A stretch of 64,000 nucleotides of DNA from JAEUHO01 sp046350655. GTDB lineage: Bacteria; Planctomycetota; PLA2; JAEUHO01. The position numbers were made by a program, and so were the translations under genes. Numbering within the stretch: position 1 is the first letter of the stretch; every line of letters starts with the position of its first letter. Location: the NCBI GenBank assembly GCA_046350655.1, contig JAXMAB010000009.1:248001-312000 (forward strand), in the 5' to 3' direction. Positions 1-8,712 of this stretch are shown piece after piece. The notes beneath the pieces were generated by a model, which had not been told where the DNA came from, searched no databases, and worked only from the letters and a program-made list of their open reading frames with translations.

Positions 1-2653
1 GGAGCTTCGCGCGGACGTCGTAGTTCTCCTGCGCGATCTCGGCGAAGGCCTCGAGCTCCTTCATCGCCTCGGCGGTCTTGCCGTCGCCGAGGTAGAGCTT
101 GGCGAGGGCGCGGTACGGGTCGCCTTCGCCCACCCACCGCGGGAAGCAGCGCTTGGCCGCCTCGTAGTGGGCGACGGCCTTCGCCGAGTCCTTCGCGGCC
201 AGCGCGAGCTTCGCGAGCGCGAGCCGCGCCCCGAAGTCGTCGCCGCCGAGGGCGAGGAAGCGCTCGTACTGGGTCCGCGCGTCGTCCTCGCGGTTGGCGC
301 GGCGGGCCAGCTCGGCCCGCAGGAGCACGACGTCGAGCGCGTCGGGCGTCAGCGCGCGGGCCTTCTCGAGCGCGGCGCTCGCGTCGACGACGCCGCCGCG
401 CTGGAAGTGGGCCCACGCCAGCCGCGCCCAGGCCGCCGCGTCCTTCGGGTCGGCCTCGACCCTCGCCTGCGCGGCTTTCTTGCTCTCGTCGTCCCAGCGC
501 GGCACGAGGCGGTACCCCTCCACCAGCGTCCCGACGTAGGCCGCGAACCGCGCGTCGAAGTCCGCGAGGGGGACCTTCAGCACCTCCTCGAACACCTTCT
601 CGGTCGTGACGTCGTCGGCGAACCGCCGCAGCATCCGCTGGATCGCCTCGAACCCCCACTCCTTCGTCACGAAGTCCGCGATGAGGCCGCCCTGGAAGTA
701 GGCGAACATCACGTCGGGCCCGCGGAAGGCGTGGTTGATCTCCGACATCTTGAGGAGCCGACCGTTGCGCCAGCGGTCGAAGAGGTCGCGGTCCATCTCG
801 CGGCCCCACTGCGCCTTGTGCGACTTCTCCTCGTGGACCGACAGGCCCTCGGTCAGCCAGCGCGGCACCTGGCCCTTGCTCATCTGCAGCGTGACGACGT
901 GGGCGAACTCGTGCCAGGCGGTGCGCGCCCACGAGAACTCGCCGACGCCGCGCGAGAGCGGGCCGTCGAGCGTGATCACCTGCCCGAAGCACACGCCGAG
1001 CGCGGGGATGTTCGGGACGCCGACGCTGCGGGCCGAGAAGTCGTCGTGCCGGTGGAACGACTCGACGAGCACCGGGCCCTGCGGCGTGAACCCGTACTTC
1101 GCGGAGAGGTCGGTCCAGGCCCGCTCCAGCAGCGGCAGCAGGTACGGCGTCAGCACCGCCGACTCCTCGGGGTGCTGCCGGATGACGAACCGCTCGCCCT
1201 TGGTCTCGACGAACGTCTGGAGCACCTCGAGGACCTGGAGGAAGTTCTCGCGCGTCACGTCGTTCCACTGCTTCGCGGCCTTCGTCGCGGCGTCGAACGC
1301 CTGCTTCGCCTCGGCCTCGCGCCCGAGGTTCATCAGGTTGCCCCCCTGGATCACGTAGGACTGGTCGTCCGTGGGGTCGACGGCGATCGCCTTGGTGGCC
1401 AGCTCGGCCGCCACGTCGAACCGGCGCTGACGCTCGCCGACGAGCTCCGACGCGATCGCGTAGAGCCGGCCGTACGTCGGGTCGTCGGCGAGAACCGCCT
1501 TCTCGAGGGCCGCGAAGCCCTCCTTGTCGCCGGTGATCAGCAGCCGCGCGGCGCGGACGGCCCGGGCCTCCTTGTCGGCCGGGTTCACCTTGCGGGCCTG
1601 CTCCCACATGGCGTCGGCCTTGTCGTAGTCGCCGTCGCCCACGTGGATCGAAGCGAGGAGGTTCATCGCCGGGACGAACGAGGGGTTCACCTCGAGCGCG
1701 CGGCGGCACTGCCGGACCGCCTCGTCCTGGTTGTAGAAGAGCAGCGCGCGGCGGGCCTGCCCCACGCGCGCCTCGACGACCATGGGGTTCTGCTTGAGCA
1801 CCAGCTCGTAGTACTTGCCCGCGGTGCTCTGGCTCTTCGCGCCGCGGTTCGCCTGGTAGACGTCCGCGAAGGCGAGCAGCGCGTCGAGGTCGTGCTCGTC
1901 GGCGTCGATCCGCTTCTTGAGGAGGCGCAGCGCGCCGACGGTGAGGTCGTCGGCGGGGTTGGGCGACAGGCGCGTCGCGCGGAGCGCGGCCTTCGCGACC
2001 GCGGGCAGCTCGTCGGGCCGCGGGTCCTTCGCGTTGTAGGCCTCGATGATCGCGTCGTACTCGGCCAGCGCCTCCCGGCGCCGCCCGCGCTCCTCGAGGA
2101 CCGCCGCCCGCGCCGCCCGGGCCACGAGGTCGTCGGGCCGGGCCGCGACCGCCGCGGTCGCCGCGGCCAGCGCCTCGTCGTGCCGACCGAGCCGGGCGAG
2201 GAGGTCGAACCGCAGGGCCTCGAGCCCGCGGTCGTCGGGCTGCTTCGCCACCGCCGCGGTCACGAGCTCGAGGGCCTCGGTGTACTTGCCGGTCCGCGTG
2301 TAGACCCGCGCCTTGAGCAGGGGCGGGAGCGGGTGGTCGGGCACCCGCGCCGCGAGGCGGGACATCCGCGTCAGCGCCTCGTCGTGGTTGCCGCGCCGGA
2401 ACGCCGCCCAGCCCTTCTCGACGTTGCGGTCCACGAACTCGGCCAGGTCGTCGTCGACGGGCCCCTCGCCGGGCTTCGGGTCGCCGGGCTTCGGGTCGCC
2501 CGGCGGCGGGGCGGCCGGCGGCTCGGCGGGCCGCGGGTCGGCCGGCTTCGCGTCGCCGTCCCCGGCGGTCGCCACCGGTTCGAGGAAGGCCCAGGGGAGG
2601 GCGACGCCGGCGACGAGGCCGACGGCACCGAGCGCGCGACGCAGGAACGGCAT
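1..2653 (-). CDS. Secreted TPR protein with peptidase-MA-like metalloprotease domain (3' end cut off by window)
   Basis: Reads from an ATG at 2653 and runs off the left edge; 884 residues are visible and the C-terminus is missing. The first 30 residues form a signal peptide (MPFLRRALGAVGLVAGVALP, then a short stretch to the cleavage site), followed by a Pro-rich linker with GDPKP repeats. Tetratricopeptide-like helical repeats start near residue 75. A gluzincin motif HEFAH lies at residues 581-585 (bases 899-913) and is followed by WLTEGLSVHEE, whose Glu fits the third zinc ligand; this is the peptidase MA arrangement. More TPRs follow to the window edge. Known for the family: zinc-dependent endopeptidase fold. 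Inferred: an exported protease or scaffold of unknown substrate. It is divergent from the aminotransferase at 2778. Confidence 0.85.
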   Translation of the reverse strand, partial: MPFLRRALGAVGLVAGVALPWAFLEPVATAGDGDAKPADPRPAEPPAAPPPGDPKPGDPKPGEGPVDDDLAEFVDRNVEKGWAAFRRGNHDEALTRMSRLAARVPDHPLPPLLKARVYTRTGKYTEALELVTAAVAKQPDDRGLEALRFDLLARLGRHDEALAAATAAVAARPDDLVARAARAAVLEERGRRREALAEYDAIIEAYNAKDPRPDELPAVAKAALRATRLSPNPADDLTVGALRLLKKRIDADEHDLDALLAFADVYQANRGAKSQSTAGKYYELVLKQNPMVVEARVGQARRALLFYNQDEAVRQCRRALEVNPSFVPAMNLLASIHVGDGDYDKADAMWEQARKVNPADKEARAVRAARLLITGDKEGFAALEKAVLADDPTYGRLYAIASELVGERQRRFDVAAELATKAIAVDPTDDQSYVIQGGNLMNLGREAEAKQAFDAATKAAKQWNDVTRENFLQVLEVLQTFVETKGERFVIRQHPEESAVLTPYLLPLLERAWTDLSAKYGFTPQGPVLVESFHRHDDFSARSVGVPNIPALGVCFGQVITLDGPLSRGVGEFSWARTAWHEFAHVVTLQMSKGQVPRWLTEGLSVHEEKSHKAQWGREMDRDLFDRWRNGRLLKMSEINHAFRGPDVMFAYFQGGLIADFVTKEWGFEAIQRMLRRFADDVTTEKVFEEVLKVPLADFDARFAAYVGTLVEGYRLVPRWDDESKKAAQARVEADPKDAAAWARLAWAHFQRGGVVDASAALEKARALTPDALDVVLLRAELARRANREDDARTQYERFLALGGDDFGARLALAKLALAAKDSAKAVAHYEAAKRCFPRWVGEGDPYRALAKLYLGDGKTAEAMKELEAFAEIAQENYDVRAKL

Positions 2654-2777
2654 GCCCCGAGTCTACTCGCGTCCGCAAGCCCGTCGCGGCCCCCCCCAAA
2701 CGTTCCGGCCACCCGTCCGGGGTGGCACCCTCCTCCGTCCCGCGCCCCGCCCGGGGTCGCGGCCCGGAGCCCCCCCC

Positions 2778-3977
2778 ATGACCGCCCCCGCCGACCGCCG
2801 CTTCCGTCCGTCCAAGCGCCTCGCCGCGCTCGGCGGCTACGCCTTCGACGAGGTCAACCGGCGCGTGGACGCGCTCAAGGCCCAGGGCATCGCCCCCATC
2901 GACTTCGGCGTCGGCGACCCCACCGTCCCGACCCCGGCGCTCGCCCGCGAGGCCGCCAAGCGCGCCGTCGACGCCCGCGCCACCGCCGGGTACCCGGCGT
3001 ACGAAGGCGACCCGACGTTCCGCGAGGCCGTCGCCGCGTGGTCGAAGCGCCGCTTCGGCGTCGCCCTCGACCCCAAGACGGAGATCTGCGCGACCATCGG
3101 CAGCAAGGAGGCCGTCTTCAACGTCCACGAGGGCATCGTGGACCCGGGCGACCTCGTCCTCTGCCCGTCGCCGGGCTACCCGCCCTACAAGCGCGGCACC
3201 GCGTTCGCCGAGGGCACGCCCTGGTTCTACCCCCTCACGAAGGCCAACGGCTTCCTCCCCGACCTCGACGCGATCCCCGCCGACGTCGCCGCGCGCGCGC
3301 GCGCGATCTGGGTCTGCTACCCGAACTCGCCGACCGGCGCGGTCGCCGACGGCGCCTTCTACCGCAAGCTCCTCGCGTGGGCCGCGAAGCACCAGATCCT
3401 CGTCCTCTCCGACGAGGCCTACAGCGAGATCTGGTTCACGAAGGAGGCCCCGCCCTCCATCCTCCAGTACGGCAAGGAGGGCGTGCTCGCGTTCTTCTCC
3501 ATGAGCAAGCGCAGCGCCATGACGGGCTGGCGCGTCGGCTGGGTCGCGGGCGACGCGCGCCTCGTGGCGCTCTTCCGCAAGGTGAAGACGAACATCGACT
3601 CGGGCACCGCGACGTTCATCCAGGACGGCGCCTCCGCCGCGCTCGCCGACGAGGCCCACGTCGTGGCCTTCCGCGACGAGTACCGCAAGAAGCGCGACCT
3701 CCTCGTCGCCGGGCTCACCGCCGCGGGCCTCCCCGACTGCACGCCGGCCTCGACGCTCTACGTCTGGCAGAAGGTGCCGGCGGGCATGTCGGGCATCGAG
3801 TTCGCCCAGCGCCTCCTCGACCCCAAGGTCGCGGTGGTCTGCACGCCCGGCGAGTGGCTCTCCGATCCGGTCGCCGACGGCACGAACCCCGGCGCGGGCC
3901 ACGTCCGCTTCGCCCTCGTCCCGAGCGTCGCCGACACCGAGCGCGCCGCGGCCGCCATCTCGAAGCTGCGCTTCTGA
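2778..3977 (+). CDS. PLP-dependent class I/II aminotransferase, DapC/DapL-like
   Basis: 399 residues, the usual length for fold-type I aminotransferases. Visible motifs: YPNSPTGA (substrate/PLP pocket), a DEAYSEIW segment holding the PLP-ring Asp, and SMSKRSAMTGWRVGW with the Schiff-base Lys. The SKRS context and the N-terminal FGVGDPTVPTP resemble succinyl-diaminopimelate or LL-diaminopimelate aminotransferases (lysine and peptidoglycan precursor synthesis), but the substrate cannot be settled from motifs. The ATG at 2778 is chosen because the frame upstream is low-complexity and unlike protein; the C-rich stretch before it has no clear Shine-Dalgarno sequence, so the start is moderately sure. 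No adjacent dap genes are present. Confidence 0.85.
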   Translation: MTAPADRRFRPSKRLAALGGYAFDEVNRRVDALKAQGIAPIDFGVGDPTVPTPALAREAAKRAVDARATAGYPAYEGDPTFREAVAAWSKRRFGVALDPKTEICATIGSKEAVFNVHEGIVDPGDLVLCPSPGYPPYKRGTAFAEGTPWFYPLTKANGFLPDLDAIPADVAARARAIWVCYPNSPTGAVADGAFYRKLLAWAAKHQILVLSDEAYSEIWFTKEAPPSILQYGKEGVLAFFSMSKRSAMTGWRVGWVAGDARLVALFRKVKTNIDSGTATFIQDGASAALADEAHVVAFRDEYRKKRDLLVAGLTAAGLPDCTPASTLYVWQKVPAGMSGIEFAQRLLDPKVAVVCTPGEWLSDPVADGTNPGAGHVRFALVPSVADTERAAAAISKLRF

Positions 3978-4090
3978 CGGACCGGGCCGCGACCCGGCGG
4001 CCCGCCTCCGACCCCTCCGCTCGCGCCCCGCGCGCCGTCACGCCCCCGTCGGGCTCCCCGCGGGGTCCTTCGGGACGCGGTCGTGCTCCG

Positions 4091-4146
4091 GGACCGCGAG
4101 GCCCGCCGGCCACGGGTCCCCGCGGGCCCGGAAGGCCTCGCGGTCC
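4091..4146. repeat. Intergenic inverted repeat, copy of the dispersed GGACCGCGAGGCC family
   Basis: Perfect 13-bp arms GGACCGCGAGGCC (4091-4103) and GGCCTCGCGGTCC (4134-4146) flank a 30-bp spacer. It lies in the 257-bp gap between the aminotransferase and the next gene. The same arm sequence recurs near 5235, 17504, 19811, 37915, 40842 and 58684. It may act as a terminator or be a REP-like element. Confidence 0.7.
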
Positions 4147-4234
4147 TGCGCGCGCGACCTTCCCCCTTGCACGCGGGGCGGGCCGTGGCACGCTGTCGGC
4201 GGCTCGGGCTCGGGTCACGGACGGGAGTCCCCCT

Positions 4235-5140
4235 GTGAAGACGTATCTCGCCGCGGTCGTGACGGTGGCGGCGGTCCTCGGCCTGCGCGGCGCCCCGCCG
4301 CGCGCCGACGCCGGCTGTTGAGGCTCCTCGGGGTCGGGCGGTCGCCCGGCCGCGCCCACGATCGGGGCGCCTTCCGCCGGAGGAGGGGTCGACGGCGGCG
4401 GCGCGTCGCGCGGCCGCGCGTCGGTGTCGATCCCGCGTCTGACGGGGTTCGACTGGCTCGAGGTCGACGTCAAGGCGTTCGCCGCGGCCACCGGCGAGGG
4501 CTCGGAGACCGCCGCGAAGACGCCGGTCGAGCACGTGCGGCGCGCGCTCGGGATCGAGGCGGCGGAGCAGGCCGGCGACGCGCGGCCCACGCTCGTCTTC
4601 TTCCACTGGCGCCACGACGCCGACCCGGCCCGGCTCGAGCCGGAGGCGAAGACGAGCCTCGCGCTGTGCACGAAGGTGCTCGACCAGGAGGCCAGCGCGC
4701 GCTGGGGCCTCCTCTTCCGCTGCGTGCAGGTCGACCCCACGACGTCGGACGCGCGGCTCCTCGCGGCGATCGGCGCCGACGGGAAGCCCGGGTTCGTCGT
4801 GCTCGACGCGGCGACCGCGAAGCCCACGATCCGCTTCGGCGACGTCTCGACCCCCGCGAAGTTCGTGAAGGCCTGCCAGGACGCGATCGCGAAGCTGCCC
4901 GCCGCGAAGGCCGCGCTCGACGCGGCCCTCGCCGCACAGACGAAGACGCTGGCCTCGGCACGCGCGGCCGCGAAGGCCGACAAGTACGCCGACGCGCTCG
5001 CGCTCTACGACGGGCTCCTCCACGGCAACGTGCGCGTGGGACCGTCCTACGACGCCGCGTTCCTCGAGCAGCAGAGCGTGCTCGAGAAGGCGGAGCGCGC
5101 GAAGGCCGCGAAGGGCTCGAAGGACGGCGACGCCCGCTGA
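4235..5140 (+). CDS. Candidate secreted selenoprotein, thioredoxin-like (in-frame UGA at codon 29)
   Basis: Read from the GTG at 4235, which has a GGGAG Shine-Dalgarno about 8 nt upstream, the frame gives a signal peptide (VKTYLAAVVTVAAVLGL, then RGAPPRADA) and the mature start Gly-Cys, then TGA at 4319-4321. The same frame stays open to 5140: a Gly/Ser/Ala-rich linker, then a thioredoxin-like body (PTLVFFHW strand, later GKPGFVVLD and an amphipathic C-terminal helix region). With UGA read as selenocysteine the product is 301 residues with a Cys28-Sec29 pair at the mature N-terminus. The body lacks the usual CxxC, so the Cys-Sec pair would be the only redox site there. The alternative is translation from a GTG at 4424, but that start has no ribosome site and would leave the signal peptide orphaned. 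A nonsense mutation or sequence error is also possible. Confidence 0.65.
4332..4351 (+). promoter_or_regulatory. Candidate bacterial SECIS hairpin downstream of the UGA
   Basis: Eight-pair stem GGTCGGGC (4332-4339) with GCCCGGCC (4344-4351), one U.G pair, closing a GGTC loop at 4340-4343. The loop begins 19 nt after the UGA. As I recall the Escherichia coli fdhF element, its loop GGU also starts 19 nt after UGA and carries the G and U that SelB contacts. GC-rich hairpins are common in this genome, so the loop identity and spacing are the informative parts. Confidence 0.55.
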
Positions 5141-5234
5141 CCGCCGTAGGGCCGCGGCGTGCGCCCCCGCCCCGCGACCCGTCGCCCCTCCGTCGGGCGC
5201 CCCGCGGAGCCCCTCGGGCCGCGGTCGTCCTTCG

Positions 5235-5265
5235 GGACCGCGAGGCCCGCCGGGCCTCGCGGTCC
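5235..5265. terminator. Near-perfect palindrome between convergent genes, also a dispersed-repeat copy
   Basis: Arms GGACCGCGAGGCCCG and CGGGCCTCGCGGTCC are separated by one base. It sits between the 3' ends of the thioredoxin-like gene and the SH3 protein gene, where it could stop transcription from both sides, although no T-tract follows. The rest of the 244-bp gap is GC-rich with nothing else recognised. Confidence 0.5.
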
Positions 5266-5384
5266 GGAGCAGGGATCGCGACCTCGACGGTGGCCGCCCG
5301 GCGGCGGCGCGGCGGAGGTCGGGGTCCGGGACCGCGCGCGGGGACCCGCGTCGCGCGCGGCCCGGACGTCAGGCGGCCCGGACG

Positions 5385-6572
5385 TCAGGGCGCGACGTCG
5401 ACGGTCACGACCTCGACCGCGGGCAGGCCGAGGAGCCGGGCGCCGGTCTGCTTGCCGCGGACCCGCACCTTCTTCCCGTCGAAGCCCTTGAGGTCGCCCT
5501 TCGACCACTTGAGCGCGTGCGACGGCTTCTCGGCGGCCGTCCAGAGGACGAACGCGCCGCCGCCGTCCCAGCCCGGCGCGGCCTCCCAGCGCAGCGTGCC
5601 CGTGGTGTCGACGTCGACGACCTCCGCGGGCGCCTTCGCGGCCGCGGGCGGGGCCTGGCCCAGGCGCTTCTTCGCGAGGATCTCGTCCGCGAACGCGACG
5701 CGGATCGCCTGCTCGCGGCGGAGGTCCTCGAGGACGACGTTCGCGAGCGCCTTCGTGCGGTCGCTCGCGCCGACGCGGGCCTTCACGGCGTCCGCGAGGC
5801 GGTCCTCGAGCGCGGCGACCGGGCCGACGTCGTAGCCGCCGGCGGCGCGGAGGTCGGTGAGCGCCTTGCCGACGAGCGCGAGGTCGTCGCGCAGGCCCTT
5901 CTCGTCGCCCTCGGCGGCGACCTTCTTCGTCGTCTGCGCGCGGAGCGCCTCGCGGGCCGCGCGGCGCTTGCGGCCCTCCTCGATGCGCTCGGCGTTCGCC
6001 TCGACCGAGCCCTTCTCCTCGACGTAGGCCGCGAAGACGTAGGCGCGGATCGCCTCCGGCGCCTCGACGAGGACCCAGTCGCCCTCCTTCGCGAGGATCG
6101 GGAGGACGGTGCCGCGCTCGAGGCGGTCGCGGAACGGCGGCTGCTCGAGGCCCGGGCCGCGCCGCAGGTTCACGCCGTGCCCGGTGACGCGCACGTGCTC
6201 GCTGTCGACGGGCTCGGTGAGGTCGGCGGCCACCGCGCCGGAGAACCCGGCGGGCAGGCGCACGCCGAGCCAGTCGCCGGCGCGCTCGACGATGACGACG
6301 ACCGTCCCCTGGTCGAGGCTCTGCACGGCCTGGTCGTCCTGGCGCGGGCCGACGCGGAGGTTGACGCTGTCGCCGCGGATCACGCCGACGGTCCACGCGG
6401 GGTCGAGCGCCGGCGCGGCCGCGGACGACGGTTCGTCGGCGCGGACGGGCGCCGCGAACGCGGCCAGCGCGACCGCGACGGCGGCGAGGGCGAGGGAGCA
6501 CGGCAGGGCGGCCGCGCGGGGGGACCGGGCGCACCGGACCCGCGGGCGGGGCGAGAGACGACGGGACCGCAT
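5385..6572 (-). CDS. Secreted protein with two SH3b domains
   Basis: 395 residues. An Arg-rich N-terminus leads into a hydrophobic signal segment (about residues 24-44) ending AAPVRADE. Two SH3b-type units follow: GVIRGDSVNLRVGP to WLGVRLP (about 62-110) and GHGVNLRRGPG to WVLVEAPE (about 130-172); each has the VNLR.GP signature and a Gly-Asp-Trp turn. A charged helical region of about 100 residues follows, then a C-terminal beta segment ending in GKKVRVRGKQTGARLLGLP, which resembles an OB-like module. Inferred: periplasmic or cell-surface binding protein, ligand unknown. It faces the aminotransferase gene at 6632 divergently across a 59-bp gap. Confidence 0.8.
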   Translation of the reverse strand: MRSRRLSPRPRVRCARSPRAAALPCSLALAAVAVALAAFAAPVRADEPSSAAAPALDPAWTVGVIRGDSVNLRVGPRQDDQAVQSLDQGTVVVIVERAGDWLGVRLPAGFSGAVAADLTEPVDSEHVRVTGHGVNLRRGPGLEQPPFRDRLERGTVLPILAKEGDWVLVEAPEAIRAYVFAAYVEEKGSVEANAERIEEGRKRRAAREALRAQTTKKVAAEGDEKGLRDDLALVGKALTDLRAAGGYDVGPVAALEDRLADAVKARVGASDRTKALANVVLEDLRREQAIRVAFADEILAKKRLGQAPPAAAKAPAEVVDVDTTGTLRWEAAPGWDGGGAFVLWTAAEKPSHALKWSKGDLKGFDGKKVRVRGKQTGARLLGLPAVEVVTVDVAP

Positions 6573-6631
6573 CGGACCTCCGTTGACCGCGACGGCGTCG
6601 GCGGGTTCGCTACAGGCCCCCGAGGGTACCC

Positions 6632-7738
6632 ATGTCCGCCGACCGCGACGTCCCTTTCCCCTACATGCGCTGGGCGAAGCGCCACCTCACCGGCTTCACC
6701 CCGAGCAACCTCGGCATGAGCGGCATCGCGGGGCTCACCCCCACCGACGTCGCCCCGGCCGGCCCCACGCCGTACTGGATGCCGGAGGGCGAGTTCGGCG
6801 ACCCCGACCTGCGCGCCGCCCTCGCGGCCCGCGACGGCGTCCCGGTCGACCACGTCTTCGTGAGCGCGGGCGCCTCCCTCGCGAACTTTCTCGTCTACCT
6901 GGCGGAGGCCCGCGGCGCCCACGTCGCCGTCGAGACCCCGGGGTACGAGGCCCTCCCGCGCTGCGCGGCCGCCGTGGGCGCCGGGGTCACCGGGTTCCGG
7001 CGCGACCCCGCCCGCGGGTGGCGCGTCGACCCGGCCTCCCTTCGGGCGGCGGTGCGGCCGAACACGCGCCTGATCGTCGTGACCGACCTCCACAACCCGT
7101 CCGGGGTGCGCCTGCACGCCGACGACCTCGCGCTGCTCGTCGCCGAAGCCGAGCGGGTCGGCGCCGCCGTCCTCGTGGACGAGGTCTACCGCGAGCTCGA
7201 CCTCACGGTGCGGCGGACGGCCGCCCTCGGTCACCCGCGGGTGATCGTGACCAACAGCCTGACGAAGGCCCACGGCCTCGGCGGGCTCCGCATCGGCTGG
7301 ATCCTCGCGACCCCGGACCGCATCCAGCGCATCACCGAGTGGAACGACCTCGTCTGCCCCGCGCACCCCGTCCCGTCGATCGCGGTCGCGAAGGCCTACC
7401 TCCCCCAGGCCGACGCCCGCGTGGCGGCGACGCGCGCCGCCATCGTCGACCGCGTCGCGCGCGTCGACGCCTGGGTCCGCGGCCGCAAGGACGTCACGTG
7501 GACGCGGCCCGACGGCGGCATCACCGGCTTCCTGCGGCTGCCGCCCGGCACCGACGCCGAGGCGTTCGCCGCCTTCGCGTTCGAGCAGCACGGCGTCCGG
7601 GTCGTCCCGGGCTCATTCTTCCAGGCGCCGGACCACCTCCGGATCTCGTTCGGGCTCATCCCCGCCAACCTCGACAAGGCGCTCGGCGTGCTCGGCACGG
7701 CGCTCGACGCGTGGGCGGCGCGCCGCCCCGCGCCGTGA
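6632..7738 (+). CDS. PLP-dependent aminotransferase, class I/II
   Basis: 368 residues from an ATG preceded by a CGAGGG ribosome site. Aminotransferase marks: HNPSGV pocket loop, VDEVYRELD (PLP-ring Asp), NSLTKAHGLGGLRIGW with the Schiff-base Lys, and LRISFG near the C-terminus, where the carboxylate-binding Arg is expected. N-terminus (FPYMRWAKRHL) resembles the group of short aminotransferases without a large N-terminal domain. The substrate is not evident. The next gene starts inside the stop codon (GTGA overlap at 7735-7738), so both are probably translated together. Confidence 0.82.
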   Translation: MSADRDVPFPYMRWAKRHLTGFTPSNLGMSGIAGLTPTDVAPAGPTPYWMPEGEFGDPDLRAALAARDGVPVDHVFVSAGASLANFLVYLAEARGAHVAVETPGYEALPRCAAAVGAGVTGFRRDPARGWRVDPASLRAAVRPNTRLIVVTDLHNPSGVRLHADDLALLVAEAERVGAAVLVDEVYRELDLTVRRTAALGHPRVIVTNSLTKAHGLGGLRIGWILATPDRIQRITEWNDLVCPAHPVPSIAVAKAYLPQADARVAATRAAIVDRVARVDAWVRGRKDVTWTRPDGGITGFLRLPPGTDAEAFAAFAFEQHGVRVVPGSFFQAPDHLRISFGLIPANLDKALGVLGTALDAWAARRPAP

Positions 7739-8706
7739 CGGACGCTCCCCCCCTCCGGGACCCGAGGCCCGGCCGCCGCCGCGACGGGGCCCTCGTGGCC
7801 CTGCTGCTCGTCGGCCTCGCGCTCCTGCTCTGGCGCGCGCACGTCGCCAACGTGGACGCGCCGGCGCGGGCGAAGAAGGCCGCGCTCCACGCGGCGGTCC
7901 TTCAGAACCGGGCGCCGGACCCGTACCAGTACAAGCTCCACACGATCACGTGGGCCGTCGAGCGGCTCCACCGCGCGACGGGCGTCGACGTGTTCGACCT
8001 GTACGCGGCCAACGCGCTGCTCTCGCTGGTGGTGCTCCTGTTCGCGCACCAGGCGTGGCTGCGGGCCCTCGTGGGCCCGCGCGAGGCGCTGCTCGGCACG
8101 TTCCTGCTCGCGGGCCTCGCCCACGGCCTCTTCCTCGACTACTACCACCACCCCTACGACCTCTGGGGCGTCGCGGGCTTCTGCCTGCTCGCGCGCGGGC
8201 TCGCGCGCGGGGCGGGCCTCGCGTTTCTGTGCGTCGGGTCGCTCCTCCTCGGGGTCGTCTGGGAGAAACACGCGCTGCTGCCGCTCGTGTGGCTGCTGCT
8301 GCGGCGCGGCGAGGGCGGGACGTGGCGCGCGCTGCTGCCGCGCGCGGCGCTGTTCGGCGCGTGCGCGGTCGCGGTGCCGGTGGCCGTCCGCCTCGCGCTC
8401 GGCGGCGACCGCGCGCTCGTCGACGTCACGCCGCTCGACGAGCAGGACTGGTTGAAGATCGCGCTGCAGCAGGGCCCGTACGTGCTGCCGTTCCTCGCGG
8501 TGCTGCTCGCGACGTGGCGCGCGCAGCCGCGACTCGTGCGCCTGCTGTGGCTGTACGTACCGGCGATGTTCGTCGCCTACGCGGCGAGCCGCTTCATCCT
8601 GTACGAGCTGCGCTCCTTCTGGGCGTTCGCGCCGGTCTTCACGGCGACGACGGCCGTCTTCGCGGCGCGCCTCGGTCCGCCGGCCGCACCGCCCGCCGAG
8701 GCGTGA
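7735..8706 (+). CDS. Multi-pass membrane protein of unknown function
   Basis: 323 residues from a GTG overlapping the previous stop by 4 bp. Hydrophobic segments alternate with short Arg-rich loops: ALVALLLVGLALLLW at the N-terminus, then about seven further helices (for example LLSLVVLLFAHQAWL and FLLAGLAHGLFLDYY). The loop FLDYYHHPYDLWG is rich in aromatic and His residues. The overall plan recalls GT-C type membrane proteins (an ENVDAPARAKK-like loop follows TM1), but no diagnostic motif is clear. The function is unknown. Confidence 0.75.
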   Translation: MTDAPPLRDPRPGRRRDGALVALLLVGLALLLWRAHVANVDAPARAKKAALHAAVLQNRAPDPYQYKLHTITWAVERLHRATGVDVFDLYAANALLSLVVLLFAHQAWLRALVGPREALLGTFLLAGLAHGLFLDYYHHPYDLWGVAGFCLLARGLARGAGLAFLCVGSLLLGVVWEKHALLPLVWLLLRRGEGGTWRALLPRAALFGACAVAVPVAVRLALGGDRALVDVTPLDEQDWLKIALQQGPYVLPFLAVLLATWRAQPRLVRLLWLYVPAMFVAYAASRFILYELRSFWAFAPVFTATTAVFAARLGPPAAPPAEA

Positions 8707-8712
8707 CGGGCC

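Noticed and set aside
167..4321. A 1384-codon open frame on the plus strand
   Set aside because: It is antisense to the TPR protein and out of frame with the aminotransferase. Its product is Arg/Gly/Pro-rich without domains, as expected from the reverse frame of very GC-rich genes. Similar giant antisense frames at 9652-13200, 13276-16560, 19283-23524, 21603-24620 and 23311-27951 were dropped for the same reason.
4424..5140. Treating the thioredoxin-like gene as starting at GTG 4424
   Set aside because: It has no ribosome site, no signal peptide, and leaves an in-frame signal peptide with a good ribosome site unused directly upstream. Kept only as an alternative.
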